Positions 1 to 8,668 of a stretch of 64,000 nucleotides of DNA are shown here, piece after piece. Made by a program: the position numbers and the translations under genes. Each line of letters opens with the position of its first letter. Positions within the stretch are counted from its first letter, which is position 1. Below the pieces are notes generated by a model that saw nothing but the letters and a program-made list of their open reading frames with translations, ran no database searches and was not told the origin of the DNA. Source of the DNA: Streptococcus mutans (GTDB taxonomy: Bacteria; Bacillota; Bacilli; Lactobacillales; Streptococcaceae); NCBI RefSeq assembly GCF_006739205.1, contig NZ_AP019720.1, positions 1,426,001 to 1,490,000 on the forward strand, read 5' to 3'.

Positions 1-517
1 CGTCCACGATGATACTGTTCACATCAATAAGTTTCTCCTTAACCAAAGGAAGCAAAGCCAATTCAGTTGCTGTCGCATAACAGCCCGGATTAGCAATGAA
101 TTTCTTTCCCTTAACATCTGTCAATTCGGCCAGAGCGTATGTGAATTTATCCAAAGATGCTTGTTCAGCTGCTGCTTTCTTATACCATTTTTCATAAATA
201 GCAGCAGGCAGACGATGATCTCCAGAGATATCAATGACTGGAAAATCGGCTGCAATGAAGTCTTTAGCTAATTCTTTAGCGACACCGCTGGGGGTAGCAA
301 AAAAGACCAAATCAGCTGTCGCCATTATTTTTTGACTATCAAAAGATTGAATTTCTAAATCACAAATTCCTTTTAAATATGAATAAATATCAGATAATTT
401 TGTTCCAATCTCCTTAGTAGCATGGACAGATACAAGCTCAACTTTCTGATGGCCATTTAAGATTCGGACTAATTCTAATCCACTATATCCCGTAATACCG
501 ACAATCGAAACTTTCAT
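1..517 (-). CDS. argC: N-acetyl-gamma-glutamyl-phosphate reductase, 5' part
   Basis: This gene runs off the left edge; 172 codons from the ATG are visible. The enzyme makes N-acetylglutamate semialdehyde, the third step of arginine synthesis, in the cytoplasm. The N-terminus MKVSIVGITGYSGLELVRIL is the typical NADP-binding Rossmann start (GxTGYxG), and the active-site region NPGCYATATELALLPL with the catalytic cysteine is present near residue 148. The rest of the arg genes would lie outside the window to the left. An AT-rich stretch upstream (530-600) could hold arginine-repressor boxes, but I could not define one with confidence. Confidence 0.95.
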   Translation of the reverse strand, partial: MKVSIVGITGYSGLELVRILNGHQKVELVSVHATKEIGTKLSDIYSYLKGICDLEIQSFDSQKIMATADLVFFATPSGVAKELAKDFIAADFPVIDISGDHRLPAAIYEKWYKKAAAEQASLDKFTYALAELTDVKGKKFIANPGCYATATELALLPLVKEKLIDVNSIIVD

Positions 518-600
518 ACTTATTCACTTCCTTTATAAAGATGTTGTTTATTTTATCGTATATTTATTCATAAGTCAAGCTAAAAATGAATAAAATGTAA

Positions 601-629
601 AAAGTACCTAGTTTATAACTAGATACTTT
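601..629 (-). terminator. terminator of the CPBP protease gene
   Basis: An inverted repeat (AAGTAtCTAGTT / AACTAGgTACTT) is followed on the minus strand by a T-rich run. It lies 23 bases beyond the stop codon of the upstream gene and just before argC. Confidence 0.75.
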
Positions 630-651
630 AACTCATGATAACAAAATTATT

Positions 652-1341
652 TCATTTTAAAGCTATAAATAAGAAATAAAGCGCCGTAGGCAAATTATTT
701 AAAATATGAACAAGCATGGAGTCCTTAATATTTCCTCTACGTGCATAGGCTAGATATAAAATAGCTCCGATACAAGCATAAAGGACAAATTCAAAAAGTG
801 TTGTTGCGTGCGGAAAGGCAAAAAGAAGTGTTGTGATGATACCTGCTAAAACCTTGTGACTATTTTTAAACCAAAGGTGATTAGGAAAGGCACGATAAGC
901 CATCTCTTCAATAATAGGTCCGACTATGCCAACTAAAATCACATACAAAAGTGTATAGAGAAAGAAGCCGTTTTTGAAGAAAGCCGTTAAACTTTGCAAA
1001 GCTGCATCATTGGTCATTGTACTTTGTCCAGACAGTATTTGATTAATTAAAGTCCCTGTAATCGCAACTACCCTAGCGACTAAGAAAAATAGCAGAGCAA
1101 TACCAATGTCTTTAGCTGTCATTTTTTGAGTTGCCACTTCTGCTGAGTCATGCTTTTTGTGAGCCTGCCACAAGAAATAAATGACCAAAATAATTAAGAC
1201 AATATAAACCAATCCCAGACCCCACTTAGCAGGCAAAGACAGTTTGTTTTGATACTGCAAGAGATACATAGGAATAATATTACAAACAAGTGATAATAAA
1301 ATCAATCCAATAACTTTAATACTATTTAAAACAATTTTCAT
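652..1341 (-). CDS. CPBP family intramembrane metalloprotease
   Basis: A 229-residue polytopic membrane protein of the CPBP (CAAX protease / bacteriocin-processing) family. The three diagnostic motifs are visible: EEMAYR (EExxxR) near residue 144, FAFPH near 174 and HILNN near 212, which together form the glutamate/histidine active site inside the membrane. Members act in prenyl-protein processing, bacteriocin self-immunity or sigma-factor pathways; the substrate here cannot be told. The start has a good ribosome site (AGAGGAG). It follows the XRE regulator gene by 144 bases, a spacer in which I see no gene, so the two may be co-transcribed. Its nearness to the lantibiotic-resistance cluster would fit a peptide-immunity role, but that is inference. 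Confidence 0.85.
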   Translation of the reverse strand: MKIVLNSIKVIGLILLSLVCNIIPMYLLQYQNKLSLPAKWGLGLVYIVLIILVIYFLWQAHKKHDSAEVATQKMTAKDIGIALLFFLVARVVAITGTLINQILSGQSTMTNDAALQSLTAFFKNGFFLYTLLYVILVGIVGPIIEEMAYRAFPNHLWFKNSHKVLAGIITTLLFAFPHATTLFEFVLYACIGAILYLAYARRGNIKDSMLVHILNNLPTALYFLFIALK

Positions 1342-1485
1342 TTTAATCTCCTCTGATTTATTTATAATATTCTCTGATCATTTAAAGTTTATAACTAAAA
1401 TACAAGGATGAATGACAGTAGCAACAGTCACGCTTTGAGTAATGAGAAACCAGAGCTGCCTCCAGCAGTAGCGATAAACAACGGC

Positions 1486-1731
1486 TTAACTCTTCTTACT
1501 ACAGCTTCGCTTAACTTTTTCGTTTTCTTCCTCCATTAAACTAAAAACATTCTCCACAGGTTCACCAAAAGATTTAGCAATCTTAAAGGCGATGACAACA
1601 GAAGGTGTGTATTCATTACGCTCTATTAAACTGACTGTCTGTCGGGAAATGCCTGCTAATTTAGCAAGTTGGGTCTGATTAATGCCATCTCTAGCACGTA
1701 GTTCTTTAAGTTGATTTTTAAGTATTGGCAT
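1486..1731 (-). CDS. XRE/Cro-CI family small transcriptional regulator
   Basis: About 81 residues, nearly all one helix-turn-helix domain: the core NQTQLAKLAGISRQTVSLIE is the Cro/CI recognition unit, followed by a TPSVVIAFKIAKSFG helix. I take the second in-frame ATG (MPILKNQ) because GAGG stands eight bases before it; an upstream ATG at 1746 lacks this spacing. Proteins of this size often sit with membrane proteins of the CPBP or DUF2178/3169 type and repress their own operon, which fits the downstream CPBP gene. A short palindrome CCCAATTTGGG at 1894-1904 upstream could be its operator. Confidence 0.85.
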   Translation of the reverse strand: MPILKNQLKELRARDGINQTQLAKLAGISRQTVSLIERNEYTPSVVIAFKIAKSFGEPVENVFSLMEEENEKVKRSCSKKS

Positions 1732-1931
1732 CAAATATATCCTCATTTCTCATCATGCTGATAATGATAAAAGTCTAGGAATAACAGCTAAGCATAACAT
1801 TTATTAAACCAAAATGACTTACTTCTTGGCAGAAAAACAAAACAAAGTAAAATTGTAAAATAACAGCGGTTTCTTCTATTCTCACTTTTTCACCCCAATT
1901 TGGGTTTTCACAATTACAGTGTATCACCTCT

Positions 1932-1967
1932 TTTTAGATTTGACAAATATCATAGTCAAATCTAAAA
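1932..1967. promoter_or_regulatory. perfect 13-base inverted repeat, possible operator
   Basis: TTTTAGATTTGAC and GTCAAATCTAAAA face each other across a ten-base spacer. It lies between the XRE gene and the sensor kinase terminator. It lacks a T-run of the length expected for a terminator, so it may be a protein-binding site or a terminator remnant. Confidence 0.45.
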
Positions 1968-1975
1968 TAATATGC

Positions 1976-2006
1976 AAAAAACGGAAATCATCTTATTTCC
2001 GTTTTT
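1976..2006 (-). terminator. terminator of the two-component system operon
   Basis: A perfect stem (AAAAACGGAAAT / ATTTCCGTTTTT) with a six-base loop lies about 30 bases beyond the kinase stop. The A- and T-flanks make it work in both directions. Confidence 0.85.
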
Positions 2007-2036
2007 TGTTTATAAAAGATATTAATAAAATAAAGT

Positions 2037-3419
2037 TTACATTTTAGCCAGTGGTAAGGCGACATCAACTCTGCCGCTGGCTGTTTTAGCATCATTGGAT
2101 AAGCTCAAGTTTCCTCCATGCAAACGAATAATATTGTCTGCAATAGTTAGACCAAGACCGCTATGCTTGCGGTCATGACGGCTGGTATCATCTTGGAAAA
2201 ATTGCATCTTTGCTTTATCTAAAGCCTCTCTTGAAAAGCCCTGACCGCTATCTAGACAAGTCAATTGAAAAAGCTCATTTTCCAGATGACAGACTAACTG
2301 CAGCTGACTGCCTTGGGGACTATGCTCTACTGCATTGGAAATAATGTTCATCAGTGCACGCGCCAACAATCCTTTATCCCAATAAGCAGTGAGCTGAGCA
2401 TCAGACAAATTATTGACAAATTGAATCTTTATATCTTTCGTTGCAGCAAGGGCTTGGCTGTTTTGGGATAATTCTTCCAAAAAGGCTGCGACCTTTATCT
2501 TTTCAGGGTGAAAATCTTGTAATTGGCTGTTTTTAGCTAGATAGGACAATTGCTGAAGATAGGTCTCTACCTGTCCAATATTTTTTAAACTGTAGCCAAC
2601 AAATGCCTCCTGAGTCTCTGATAGCTCCGTTTGCTTAAGCAGTTCCGTATTCCCTTTAATGACTGTCAGCGGCGTTTTAATATCATGTGTTAAGGCAGCT
2701 ATTTGATTTTGCTTCTCCTGCTCCACTTGCCAGCTGTGCATCAAGGAATCCCTCAAGACTGCTCGCATGGTATCTAAGCTATTTAAAACTTGATTAAATT
2801 CCTTAATATCAGATGATTGTACTGTGAAATCCAAATTCTGCTTGGCTATTTTCTGCGTAGCAGCAATAATCGGAGACAATTGTCGCTGAAGCCTGCGGGC
2901 AAAGAGTATCGTCACTAAAGTAAACACAAGCAATACTCCAAGCCCTGTCAAAATAAGTCCTAATAGACTCACATTAGGAAGATACTTATTCATCCAGGCA
3001 ACTGAATAATGAGCTTCCAGTCGATAATTAATAATATAAACTTCATTTTTAGGCTTCAAAGTCATAAAATAACCATATTCAGCAGAATTGACAGTTTGTC
3101 CAGAATAACTGACCAGAGCTTGTTTCTGCAGCTTTTTAGGCATATTGCTTGCTTTGATCTTACCATCTTTGGTCATTAAAAGATAAGTTGTGTCTTTGGG
3201 CAAACGTTTGGCTTGAAAAGTATCAGCTTTTTCAATTTTATCTTCTAAGCGATAGAGTTCTTGTTCTGTCTGATTGGCAGGAATGATAAGCTTGGTATTG
3301 AGACTTATGACAAAAACAGCCCAAATTAGGCATAGTAAAGCAATGAAAGCCAAACTAACTGTCGCAAAATACTGGGTAAAAATCATTTTTAAAGAACGAC
3401 CTGATTTTTTCATTTCCAT
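2037..3419 (-). CDS. nsrS: sensor histidine kinase, lantibiotic resistance two-component system
   Basis: A 460-residue membrane kinase with two membrane segments (about 12-35 and 148-172) around a 110-residue outside loop, then HAMP-like, DHp and ATPase domains. The phosphate-accepting histidine is in ALTHDIKTPLT, the N box in NIISNAVEHS, and the glycine boxes in DSGQGF and GLGLTI. The long sensor loop separates it from the short intramembrane-sensing BceS type. It overlaps the regulator gene by ten bases. Position and neighbours match the S. mutans SpaK/NsrS kinase of nisin resistance; that name comes from memory of the species, not from the sequence. Confidence 0.85.
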   Translation of the reverse strand: MEMKKSGRSLKMIFTQYFATVSLAFIALLCLIWAVFVISLNTKLIIPANQTEQELYRLEDKIEKADTFQAKRLPKDTTYLLMTKDGKIKASNMPKKLQKQALVSYSGQTVNSAEYGYFMTLKPKNEVYIINYRLEAHYSVAWMNKYLPNVSLLGLILTGLGVLLVFTLVTILFARRLQRQLSPIIAATQKIAKQNLDFTVQSSDIKEFNQVLNSLDTMRAVLRDSLMHSWQVEQEKQNQIAALTHDIKTPLTVIKGNTELLKQTELSETQEAFVGYSLKNIGQVETYLQQLSYLAKNSQLQDFHPEKIKVAAFLEELSQNSQALAATKDIKIQFVNNLSDAQLTAYWDKGLLARALMNIISNAVEHSPQGSQLQLVCHLENELFQLTCLDSGQGFSREALDKAKMQFFQDDTSRHDRKHSGLGLTIADNIIRLHGGNLSLSNDAKTASGRVDVALPLAKM

Positions 3420-4069
3420 TTATAGCCTATCCCCCAGACCGTTTCAATGGGCTCAAGCCCAATAGTTCTAAACTTAGCCCGAATATTTTTGATATGCTCT
3501 GCTATAGCCGCAGGTGTTCCCCGTTCTTCATAAGCATACAAATAATCATAAAGCTGATCTTTAGAAAAAACTTGACCGCGACGCTTGGCTAACAGTTCAC
3601 AGATTTCATACTCAGACTTGGTCAAATCAAGTTTCTTTCCCTTAGCAGTAACCCGCTTAGCAGAAAGATCAAAACGGATAGGCTCAAGAACCAGACTAGC
3701 ATGGTGCTCACGCCTTTCTCGACGCAGATGGGCATCAACACGCGCCAGCAATTCCTGCACACCAAAAGGCTTACAAATATAATCATCTGCTCCATAACTA
3801 AGCCCCGTGACAACATCTGCTTCCTGTGACTTTGCTGTCAAAAAAAGAATGGGACAGTCCACCAAATTCCGAATGTCCCGACAAAAACTGAGCCCGTCCA
3901 CATCAGGCATCATAATGTCCAGTAAAATCAAATCATAGTCTGCTAATTTTGAGCAGTCAACCTGATTGGCACTGACAAAAGTCTCCACCAGATAGTTTTG
4001 CAGTTGCAAGGTATTTTTTATCAGAGCCAAAATATCTGCATCATCATCAATTACCAAAATACGGGTCAT
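3410..4069 (-). CDS. nsrR: OmpR-family response regulator, lantibiotic resistance
   Basis: A 219-residue regulator with an N-terminal receiver domain (acidic DDD near residue 10, phosphorylated aspartate in LDIMMPDVDG, switch lysine in FLTAKSQ) and a C-terminal winged helix (about 125-219) ending GYKWK. It would bind promoter direct repeats once phosphorylated by the overlapping kinase. The gene follows the TraX-like gene by 51 bases, so the regulator, kinase and TraX-like protein probably form one unit. A GAAATA-rich direct repeat stands just before the start. Confidence 0.88.
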   Translation of the reverse strand: MTRILVIDDDADILALIKNTLQLQNYLVETFVSANQVDCSKLADYDLILLDIMMPDVDGLSFCRDIRNLVDCPILFLTAKSQEADVVTGLSYGADDYICKPFGVQELLARVDAHLRRERREHHASLVLEPIRFDLSAKRVTAKGKKLDLTKSEYEICELLAKRRGQVFSKDQLYDYLYAYEERGTPAAIAEHIKNIRAKFRTIGLEPIETVWGIGYKWK

Positions 4070-4120
4070 GTTACTTCCATTTCCATTTCTATTTCTATTT
4101 GTTATACTGTTATAATCATA

Positions 4121-4960
4121 TCATCTATAAAGTAATACTGACAAGGTATAAAGCAAGTAAATATGCAGAGGATAGAAAGCATAAAAGAGATATTTATTGC
4201 CTTTACCTCGTTTGCCGTTGTACATTAACATCAGAGGAGCTGCAAAAATTTCTAACCACTCAAAATAAGAAAAGAAGAGACCATGAAATGTTAACGGAAC
4301 ACCTGATAACCATACACGGCCTAAATCAATGATTAAAGAAATGATCACAAAAGCTATAACTTCCCTTTTTATAGTTTTTCGACAAAGATACATTGCTATT
4401 CCTACAATCAAAGTCGCTGTTCCACCATCCATAATGGAAAAATGTAATGGCAGAACAGTGAAATTCAGCAGATTAACCACAAACATACCTAAATCATTGT
4501 CTGAAGCCATGAAAAGACGATAAAAAGGCATAAAGAGAAAGGGAAGAATAATCGGAAAAAGGAGTGTCGGTATCCCTCTAAGATACTTTTTCTCCTCGAT
4601 CCAAGCAATACCTTGTAAAGCAACCAGTAAGATAGCAAATGAAGACAGCATCATATTCTTTGGAAAAAAACCATCTCCCCGCACCAAAGGGTGAAGCACA
4701 TTATAAAAGCCAAACTGAATAAGTCCCATTATAACAGCTAAGCCGTAAATCTTCAGGAAATATTTTTTTCGGTCATGAGTATGAATAAAACCCTCAATAA
4801 TAGCAAATAAAAATAATGGAGCGGCTATTCTCCCCACTTGAGTAAACCATAGGGGAACCTTACCTGTGTACTCAAAAAAATAATGAATATGGTCCAATAA
4901 CATAGCTCCTAAAGCAATGTATTTGAGCTGAAATCCCGTTAGTGTTTTTCTATTTGTCAT
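4121..4960 (-). CDS. nsrX: TraX-family membrane protein, probable nisin-resistance protein NsrX
   Basis: A 279-residue protein with about eight membrane segments. The N-terminus LKYIALGAMLLDHIHYFF is typical of the TraX family (acyltransferase-like membrane proteins first named for pilin acetylation). It lies directly before the response regulator on the same strand, the arrangement reported for S. mutans nsrX-nsrR-nsrS, where the protein was linked to nisin binding and resistance. I recall that link from the literature. The sequence itself shows only a TraX-type membrane protein that may modify or bind an envelope component. Confidence 0.7.
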   Translation of the reverse strand: MTNRKTLTGFQLKYIALGAMLLDHIHYFFEYTGKVPLWFTQVGRIAAPLFLFAIIEGFIHTHDRKKYFLKIYGLAVIMGLIQFGFYNVLHPLVRGDGFFPKNMMLSSFAILLVALQGIAWIEEKKYLRGIPTLLFPIILPFLFMPFYRLFMASDNDLGMFVVNLLNFTVLPLHFSIMDGGTATLIVGIAMYLCRKTIKREVIAFVIISLIIDLGRVWLSGVPLTFHGLFFSYFEWLEIFAAPLMLMYNGKRGKGNKYLFYAFYPLHIYLLYTLSVLLYR

Positions 4961-5139
4961 AAATCAATCTCCTTTTCTTTTCATAAAATAAGTTTTCAAT
5001 GTTAAGCATACAGACCCTCACATATCATAAAGTGTACAAATGAAATAAAATCACCATCTAATTGGAAAAGATTATACCAATTCTTTCCTAAGATCTTGTA
5101 CTCATAATTTTTTTAACCGTTTCCTTGTATAGTAGGATG

Positions 5140-5335
5140 TAAGTGACTTCCTCAAGGAGTTCCATTGCTTATTTTCGAAGCCTCAGTCTCGAAACTCCTC
5201 TCGAATATTGCCCTGACGTCAATATCCTTTTTAGCACAGCGGAAACTGTTCTTTTACTTCTACCTTATAGTCGCTCTTGCTATGCCAACACTATTTCATA
5301 AGATAGAATATTTGCTGTGAATGCAGTTCTAAATT
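5140..5335 (+). repeat. diverged dispersed intergenic repeat, copy A
   Basis: This gene-free stretch ends exactly at the stop codon of the ABC permease gene. It resembles 33308-33538, which likewise ends at the stop of sodA. Shared blocks are GTCTCGAAA-TC-TCTC, then GGTCA/GTCAATAT, then GCGGAAA-TGTTC-TTTA, then a TATAG-GC block. The repeat has no coding potential. The rest of the gap (4961-5139) shows only AT-rich DNA. Confidence 0.6.
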
Positions 5336-6082
5336 CTATTCCTCATTGCTACGTCCTTGCCATCTGTCGAACCAAATTATACTAAGGATTAAAGCCATTA
5401 AAGTTAGTGGGACTGCGACTTCCAGCCAGAGGAGAATCTGCTGGGCAAAAATAGGATTTTGATCAGGATACTGCAACATTTCAAACAAGGTTCCCATCAA
5501 CCGTGCTGGCCAAGCAGCAGGCACAAATTGCCAGATACTATCACCTAAGCCTGTTAAAAGCAAGGCCGAAACCAGAACTTCAAAAATACCTAGACCAATC
5601 GTTGCCCCGCTATCAAATAAAAAAGCAATAACCAGATGCAGTAAATATAAAATAACTGTTGATACTATCAAAAGTAATCCCGCATAACCGTAAAAGGCAA
5701 GATAGGGGACATCTATTTTTGAACGATACAATAGACCAAAGACAGACAGAGCTAGGCAAACAGCGATAATTTCCATCAGCATAAGATTGACAAGCTTTAT
5801 AAAATAAAGAACTTTTCGTTGACTATTTGCTAGGACAGTTTGAAAATGACCAGCTTCCGCCTCTAATTCAACAGCTTTGCTGCAAACAATAGCAATGACT
5901 AACGGAAAAGCAATCCCCAGCACTTGTAAATAACCACTTGTAATACTCCCCCAAGAATAAGCAGGTGTCACCAGACCAAAGACAGCCGTTAAAACAGCGA
6001 TGCCAACTGGTAAAATAACATGTATCCAAGGCAAAAAGGTACGGTTATATTTTAAAAACTCTGCCCAAATCAATTTAACCAT
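5336..6082 (-). CDS. lantibiotic immunity-type ABC transporter permease (MutG/LanG-like)
   Basis: A 248-residue integral membrane protein with about six membrane segments, of the LanE/LanG family of permeases that with a LanF ATPase expel lantibiotics from the membrane. It is last of three overlapping genes and shares one base (TAATG) with the gene before it, so translation is likely coupled. The neighbouring TraX/TCS genes support a resistance role. No lantibiotic precursor or modification gene is present in the window, so this looks like a stand-alone resistance set. Confidence 0.8.
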   Translation of the reverse strand: MVKLIWAEFLKYNRTFLPWIHVILPVGIAVLTAVFGLVTPAYSWGSITSGYLQVLGIAFPLVIAIVCSKAVELEAEAGHFQTVLANSQRKVLYFIKLVNLMLMEIIAVCLALSVFGLLYRSKIDVPYLAFYGYAGLLLIVSTVILYLLHLVIAFLFDSGATIGLGIFEVLVSALLLTGLGDSIWQFVPAAWPARLMGTLFEMLQYPDQNPIFAQQILLWLEVAVPLTLMALILSIIWFDRWQGRSNEE

Positions 6083-6840
6083 TACTTGACCTCCTGTTTT
6101 TCAAACCAAAGAGCCGTCAGCCAGGTCAGTCCTGCAAAAAGGATAAGCGCCAAAGTTAAACTGAGCATAATGGACCAATTGCTGGTTGCTAATAGCGGTG
6201 CTGCGGCTTCTGATCCAGCTTTCAGACCATTGGGATATATTTTCATAAGAGGTATCATCAATCGTATGCTCCAAGCATAAGGACACAGCAACCAATAAGC
6301 AGTCGTTGAAAAAGCAATTCCCAAAATAACATTAGCTGTGAAATCGACTAACACGGTGATAACTAGGCCCAATTTCTTTGCTAGCCATAAACAAAATGGA
6401 AGCTGCCAAAGTACACTGAGCAATAAGACCATAGAAGCAAGAAGCATTTGACTAATAAGGTAAGTTTCTCCATAATGTGGAAAAATAAAATATTTCAACA
6501 AGACTAAAATAAAACAATGCAAGAAGCTGCTCAGAGTCAAATAATAAACCAAAGTCAGCACTTTATTTATCCAAAATTTTCTTAAAGAAATGGGCAAAGG
6601 AAAGATTGCTCGATAATGCAGCTTTTTTTCTTCGTAAGTATTTATTAAAGCAGCAAATAAGGTCAGTAGTCCTGGAAAAATCATGATATACCACCAATTA
6701 TAGGCATCCGTAATCAAATACTGAGGTACCATAAAACCATGTATTACTACCAATAGTGGACCAAGAAATAATAATTTCTTTGCCATCGTACGCTTCAGTT
6801 TTAATCTTTCTGCCTGAAACATGCCCAGCATATCACTCAC
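6082..6840 (-). CDS. lantibiotic immunity-type ABC transporter permease (MutE/LanE-like)
   Basis: A 252-residue permease with about six membrane segments; the N-terminal pattern FQAERLKLKRTMAKKLLFLGP (charged stretch then hydrophobic segment) is typical of ABC-2 and LanE permeases. It overlaps the ATPase gene by eight bases upstream and the second permease by one base downstream. The pair of dissimilar permeases plus one ATPase is the LanFEG layout. Confidence 0.8.
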   Translation of the reverse strand: MSDMLGMFQAERLKLKRTMAKKLLFLGPLLVVIHGFMVPQYLITDAYNWWYIMIFPGLLTLFAALINTYEEKKLHYRAIFPLPISLRKFWINKVLTLVYYLTLSSFLHCFILVLLKYFIFPHYGETYLISQMLLASMVLLLSVLWQLPFCLWLAKKLGLVITVLVDFTANVILGIAFSTTAYWLLCPYAWSIRLMIPLMKIYPNGLKAGSEAAAPLLATSNWSIMLSLTLALILFAGLTWLTALWFEKQEVK

Positions 6841-7534
6841 CTCCTCGGTATCTCATAACCACATCAGTAAAAAGTTTTTCCAAGTCTTCATCTTGGTGAA
6901 TTCTATCCTGATAACCCAGTACGCCATTAGCAATGATACCAATATGATCCGCTGTCATCTGAATCTCAGATAAGATATGACTGGAAATAATAACTGTAAT
7001 TCCTTGTGTAGGGAAGGAACGAATAAGATTACGCAACTCCTGAATACCAATAGGATCAAGTCCATTAGTCGGTTCATCCAGAATCAAAAGTTGAGGTGAG
7101 TTCAAAAGTGCGATAGCAATACCCAGACGCTGCTTCATGCCCATAGAAAATTGCCCTGCTCTTTTTTTACCCGTATTGGTTAGATCCACTATTTTTAAAA
7201 CCTCATCAATGCGACTATCAGGTAAACCCAGCATCAAGGTTCTTACCTTTAAATTTTCACGCGCAGTCAGGTTTTCATAAAGTGGCGGTGATTCAATCAG
7301 AGCCCCGATATTTTCCAAATCCTTGCGGCTCCAATCGTGTCCGTCTATAAGAATGTGACCAGATGTCTTTCTTAGCATTCCAGTAATCATTTTAAGTGTT
7401 GTCGATTTGCCGGAACCATTAGGCCCCAGCAAACCATAAATTGAACGACGTTCAACTTTCAAATTCAATTGGTTAACCGCTGTTTGCTTACCAAACTGTT
7501 TAGTTAAATTTTTCGTCTCTAGCATATAATCCAT
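6833..7534 (-). CDS. lantibiotic immunity-type ABC transporter ATPase (MutF/LanF-like)
   Basis: A 233-residue ATPase with Walker A GPNGSGKST, signature FSMGMKQRLGIA, Walker B LLILDEPTNGLDP and switch histidine in SSHIL. I start it at ATG 7534 (MDYMLETK) because AAGGAGG stands just upstream; longer in-frame starts to 7573 lack a site. It is the first gene of the exporter operon; the A/T-rich region before it, facing the divergent importer genes, must hold both promoters. It probably powers removal of membrane-inserted peptide antibiotics. Confidence 0.85.
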   Translation of the reverse strand: MDYMLETKNLTKQFGKQTAVNQLNLKVERRSIYGLLGPNGSGKSTTLKMITGMLRKTSGHILIDGHDWSRKDLENIGALIESPPLYENLTARENLKVRTLMLGLPDSRIDEVLKIVDLTNTGKKRAGQFSMGMKQRLGIAIALLNSPQLLILDEPTNGLDPIGIQELRNLIRSFPTQGITVIISSHILSEIQMTADHIGIIANGVLGYQDRIHQDEDLEKLFTDVVMRYRGGE

Positions 7535-7711
7535 TATGATATCCTCCTTTTCTGCTTTTAGTATAAAAAACAAATTTAAGGACTTTATCAGGAAAGTTAT
7601 TTTTTATTTAAACTCTATAAAAATTTTTTATGCCCCAGTCTAATTTTTATTAATTATGCAAATGATTTGACTAATAGTATAATGAGGAAAACAAAGAAAG
7701 GTGATGATTTT

Positions 7712-8668
7712 TTGGAGACTGCAAAAGACTACTATCGTTTATTTTTCGCTAGTTCTGCTATTTTGTTGACGATTTTAGCACAGCTTCTCATTCCTAAATC
7801 TGCCGTTAGTTTTACTAAAATCCAATCTTGGTATTTATATTTTCTCTGGATTTCTTTTGCTCTTTCGCTTGCAGCGGCCTTTTTTAGTATTGTACGCCAC
7901 AAAAAAGGAAAATTTTATCACAAAAGCTATTTTATTGGTACCAGCTACTTGGCATTGGCCGTTTATAATTTTGTCACTGAAAAGTTGAGCTTACTACCTG
8001 AGATTTTCTTTCCCAGTCCCAATAAAATTCTGGCGGTCTTTGTCAAAAATGGTCCTTTCATTCTAAAATGCGATCTCTTTTCACTGCGGTTACTAGCTAT
8101 TTCGTGGGCTATCGGAATTGCTTTAGGCTTACTGACAGGTATTCTAGTTGGTTGGTTTACCTCCTTTAATTACTGGTTAGATCCGATTGTCAAAATTCTG
8201 GGACCGATTCCGTCCACAGCTTTTGTCCCTCTGGCCTTGACAGCTTTTCCTACAAGCTTTGCAGCCAGTATTTTTCTGATCAGTCTTTCTGTCTGGTTTC
8301 CTGTGACGATTTTAACCAACTCCGGCATTCAAAATGTCAAAAAAACTTATTTTGAAGTCGCAGATACTCTTGGAGCTACAACTTTTCAAAAGATTGCTCA
8401 TGTTGCCCTTCCAGCTAGCCTGCCCAATGTTTTTGTCGGTATTTTCAATGGCGCCTGTACCAGTTTTATCACCTTGATGACAGCAGAAATGCTGGGTGTT
8501 AAATACGGTATTGGCTGGTATATCAACTGGCAGAGGGAAGTCTTAGGCTATGCTAATGTCTATGCTGGTTTGATTACTATCGCTGTTACTTTTAGCTTGA
8601 TTATTACACTTCTTTTCAAGGTTCGTGATAGATTGCTCTCATGGCAGAAAGGATTTATTAAATGGTAG
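7712..8668 (+). CDS. NitT/TauT-type ABC transporter permease
   Basis: A membrane permease of the nitrate/sulfonate/bicarbonate (SsuC) class: after four leading membrane segments comes the binding-protein-dependent core with the EAA-like loop VADTLGATTFQKIAHVALPASLPNVFVG. A TATAAT box at 7678-7683 lies inside the longest reading frame (from 7667), so translation more likely starts at the TTG at 7712, which has AAAGGTG eight bases before it. This gives about 318 residues. The extra N-terminal segments make it longer than the usual 250-residue permease. It overlaps the ATPase gene by seven bases. Confidence 0.82.
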   Translation: METAKDYYRLFFASSAILLTILAQLLIPKSAVSFTKIQSWYLYFLWISFALSLAAAFFSIVRHKKGKFYHKSYFIGTSYLALAVYNFVTEKLSLLPEIFFPSPNKILAVFVKNGPFILKCDLFSLRLLAISWAIGIALGLLTGILVGWFTSFNYWLDPIVKILGPIPSTAFVPLALTAFPTSFAASIFLISLSVWFPVTILTNSGIQNVKKTYFEVADTLGATTFQKIAHVALPASLPNVFVGIFNGACTSFITLMTAEMLGVKYGIGWYINWQREVLGYANVYAGLITIAVTFSLIITLLFKVRDRLLSWQKGFIKW

